Shown: positions 62,116 to 64,000 of the stretch, piece by piece
Position numbering within the stretch: position 1 is the first letter of the stretch
Layout: every line of letters begins with the position of its first letter
NCBI RefSeq assembly: GCF_900105215.1
Contig: NZ_FOIP01000001.1
Location: 372,001-436,000 of the forward strand
Source of the DNA: Lacrimispora sphenoides
Lineage (GTDB): Bacteria; Bacillota; Clostridia; Lachnospirales; Lachnospiraceae
Length of the DNA: 64,000 nucleotides
Direction: 5' to 3'
Program-made: the position numbers and the translations under genes
The notes under the pieces: model-generated
What the model was told of the DNA's origin: nothing
The model's input: the letters and a program-made list of their open reading frames with translations, nothing else
Database searches by the model: none

Positions 62116-63321
62116 CTACTCCCTATGGCCGGAAGAGACATCATCCGGGAAAGGGTCTACATTGACTGGGACCGGCTCTGCATGAGCTTCCCGAACCTTT
62201 ATCTCCCTTGCCGCAATGACATCCCCGGCAATAATCTTTAATATATGAACGACGGGTACTGCCAAAACCATTCCCCATATCCCGGCAATTGCACCACCCA
62301 CAGTGATTCCTATAACAATCAAAGCCGGGCTTAAGGAAAATGAGTTTCCCATAAGCTTTGGCTGTATCACATTTCCATCAATCTGCTGAGTAACAAGTAA
62401 AACCAGGCCGGCAATCGCCCCTGTATTGATTCCGCTCGTACACGCAATGATAATCACAACGCCAATGGAGCCAAAAATTGAGCCAAAGTAAGGGATAATA
62501 TTGCAGATACCCAGCATGACCCCAAGTGCCAACGAATACCTGGAACCAAGTATGGTAAATTCAATGGTGGTAATCGTACATAAAATCAGGGAATCTAAAA
62601 GCTGGCAGACAATAAACTTTTTAAAACTATCATTGATAATGGTTCCGTACCTTAAAGCTGCATTTCTGGTTTTTTCTTGAAGAAACAAATCCATGAGCCG
62701 CTTCATCTGAAATTTAACATTATGAGTTTCCAGAAGGAAATACACAGAAGATACAATTGTAATAAATCCGCTAAAAATATGGGAAGTAACTCCCAAGACA
62801 GCATTTAGTGAGCCCATTACTTCTTTCAGGCCAATTCTCTCCAACACATTTTTCCAGGCAGTCTGGGGCGGTAAAATCTCTCCCAGCTTATCGGATAAGC
62901 CAAACTTTTCCAGCGGCAGTTGTTCAATAGCCATTATGGCATTATTATAATAGGTATTAAAATTTGTTATAAAATCCAATATGCTTTTCTGAAGCAGGGG
63001 AATTCCCTTGTTAATAACCAGAACAACAACAGAGATAAATAAAGCATAAATAATAAAAACACTGATCCCCCTGGACCTCTTTTGAAACGGACTGTATTTA
63101 AGCCTGTTTAAGCGTCGTTCTAGCGCAGAACATGGGATATTCAGCAGATATGCTATGACAAATCCATAAAAGAAGGGAATAAGTACCTTTGTAGATGATT
63201 TAAGCCAAACCATCACATCTGAGACATTCATAACAATTTTATAAAATATAATAACCAGCATAGCAAGCAGCAGTCTTGATAAAAATACCCTTATCTGCTT
63301 TTTTTTCAACAATTCCTCCAT
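62116..63321 (-). CDS. AI-2E family transporter
   Basis: 401 aa from the ATG at 63321 (AAGGAGG 6 nt upstream); an in-frame start at 63351 adds ten residues. About eight membrane segments in the typical order: N-terminal pair (LLLAMLVIIFYKIVM, VLIPFFYGFVIAYLLNIPCS), a soluble middle, and a C-terminal block with GICNIIPYFGSIFGSIGVV, DGNVIQPKLMGNSFSLSP and GGAIAGIWGMVLAVPVV. Family members export AI-2 or exchange Na+/H+; which applies here is unclear. It lies just downstream of holA on the same strand. Confidence 0.93.
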   Translation of the reverse strand: MEELLKKKQIRVFLSRLLLAMLVIIFYKIVMNVSDVMVWLKSSTKVLIPFFYGFVIAYLLNIPCSALERRLNRLKYSPFQKRSRGISVFIIYALFISVVVLVINKGIPLLQKSILDFITNFNTYYNNAIMAIEQLPLEKFGLSDKLGEILPPQTAWKNVLERIGLKEVMGSLNAVLGVTSHIFSGFITIVSSVYFLLETHNVKFQMKRLMDLFLQEKTRNAALRYGTIINDSFKKFIVCQLLDSLILCTITTIEFTILGSRYSLALGVMLGICNIIPYFGSIFGSIGVVIIIACTSGINTGAIAGLVLLVTQQIDGNVIQPKLMGNSFSLSPALIVIGITVGGAIAGIWGMVLAVPVVHILKIIAGDVIAAREIKVREAHAEPVPVNVDPFPDDVSSGHRE

Positions 63322-63376
63322 CCTGACCTCCTTTCCAAATAAAATAACCAAGTTTTACCGGTTTAATCGTTAAACC

Positions 63377-64000
63377 CTAATATTTTTGTGTCAGCAGCAA
63401 TTCCACCGCCATTCGGTCATTTAACCTCCCGGTCTTAACTGCTTCTTCTGTTTCCACGCACAAGTTTACATAAGATAGAATCTGGTCTTTAGAAAAAGTC
63501 CTTGCCTGAGGCATGATCTTACCTGCTGCAAAAGGAGGGATCTTAAGCTTTGAAGCAATGCCGCCTTTATCCATTCCCTTCCCCATCAGCTCCTTTGCCT
63601 GCAGAATCTGATTAAACTGTCTGGCAATCAGAAACAGGATCCTCATGGGAGGTTCTTTTAAAGTGAGCAGGTCCTCATAAAGGTCCATGGCCTTTTTTGT
63701 TTCCCTGTTCACAATCGCCGCCACCATTTCAAAAATTTTATTGGTTGTCCGGACTGTACAGATGATTTCCACATCCTCATCCGTTATAACCTCTCTTCCC
63801 AGAGTATAGCTTATGAGCTTCTCCAGTTCCATACGGATATTTTCCATATCATCTCCGGCCATGTGAAGAAACATTTCCATGGTACGTCCCGTGATCTTCT
63901 TTCCTTCCCTGGAAAGCAGAGTCCCCGCCCATCTGGCAAGCTGGGCCGTATCCTGACGTTCCATTTCAGCCGCATATCCCAGTTCCTTTACTTTTTTAAA
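63377..64000 (-). CDS. holA: DNA polymerase III subunit delta, C-terminal part (cut by window edge)
   Basis: The visible 207 residues contain the AAA-lid and C-terminal collar of the clamp-loader delta subunit: LARWAGTLLSREGKKITGRT, ENIRMELEKLISYTLG, VITDEDVEIICTV, and the end LNDRMAVELLLTQKY. The reading frame stays open to base 64000, so the first ~120 residues lie beyond the edge. holA normally neighbours rpsT; here two accessory blocks separate them. Confidence 0.94.
   Translation of the reverse strand, partial: FKKVKELGYAAEMERQDTAQLARWAGTLLSREGKKITGRTMEMFLHMAGDDMENIRMELEKLISYTLGREVITDEDVEIICTVRTTNKIFEMVAAIVNRETKKAMDLYEDLLTLKEPPMRILFLIARQFNQILQAKELMGKGMDKGGIASKLKIPPFAAGKIMPQARTFSKDQILSYVNLCVETEEAVKTGRLNDRMAVELLLTQKY

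Overview
The window reads as a chromosomal segment of a spore-forming, low-to-mid GC, Gram-positive anaerobe of the Clostridia. Lachnospiraceae (Clostridium cluster XIVa, Lacrimispora-like) is my best guess. The support is gpr and spoIIP, a CIRCE/HrcA heat-shock operon, strong AGGAGG ribosome sites, TTG starts, and choline-binding-like cell-wall repeats. No taxonomic search was possible, so the genus is inference.

The backbone is a gene order widely conserved in Firmicutes, all here on the minus strand except rpsT: holA (63.4 kb to the right edge), rpsT (33.8 kb, plus strand), gpr, spoIIP, lepA, hemW, then hrcA-grpE-dnaK-dnaJ at the left edge. Two accessory islands split this order.

Island 1 (about 4.4-27 kb, between hrcA and hemW) holds two secreted 3D-domain cell-wall proteins and an operon of four secreted repeat proteins (550, 2091, 1505 and 2135 aa) with C-terminal wall-binding repeats. 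Upstream of that operon lie a tyrosine recombinase and a 246-bp element bounded by perfect 21-bp inverted repeats with a terminator hairpin inside. This looks like a phase-variation switch for the surface proteins. The 2091-aa and 2135-aa genes share about 4.3 kb of near-identical DNA at a constant offset of 11,078 bp.

Island 2 (about 34-62 kb, between rpsT and holA) has two parts. The first is an alpha-glucoside operon: LacI regulator, ABC importer, a GH65 phosphorylase fused to beta-phosphoglucomutase, a GH63-like glycosidase and a GH13 glucosidase. The second is a contractile phage-tail module (46.1-62.0 kb): PBSX-like sheath, tube, tape measure, hub, baseplate and fibre genes, holin and amidase, with no capsid, portal, terminase or integrase in the window. 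It is most likely an R-type tailocin. It is controlled from a divergent promoter region with paired operators, a helix-turn-helix repressor and an ImmA-like protein.

Between lepA and spoIIP there is an apparent type I toxin-antitoxin locus: a 27-aa TxpA/BsrE-like hydrophobic peptide with a short opposite-strand RNA across its 3' region.
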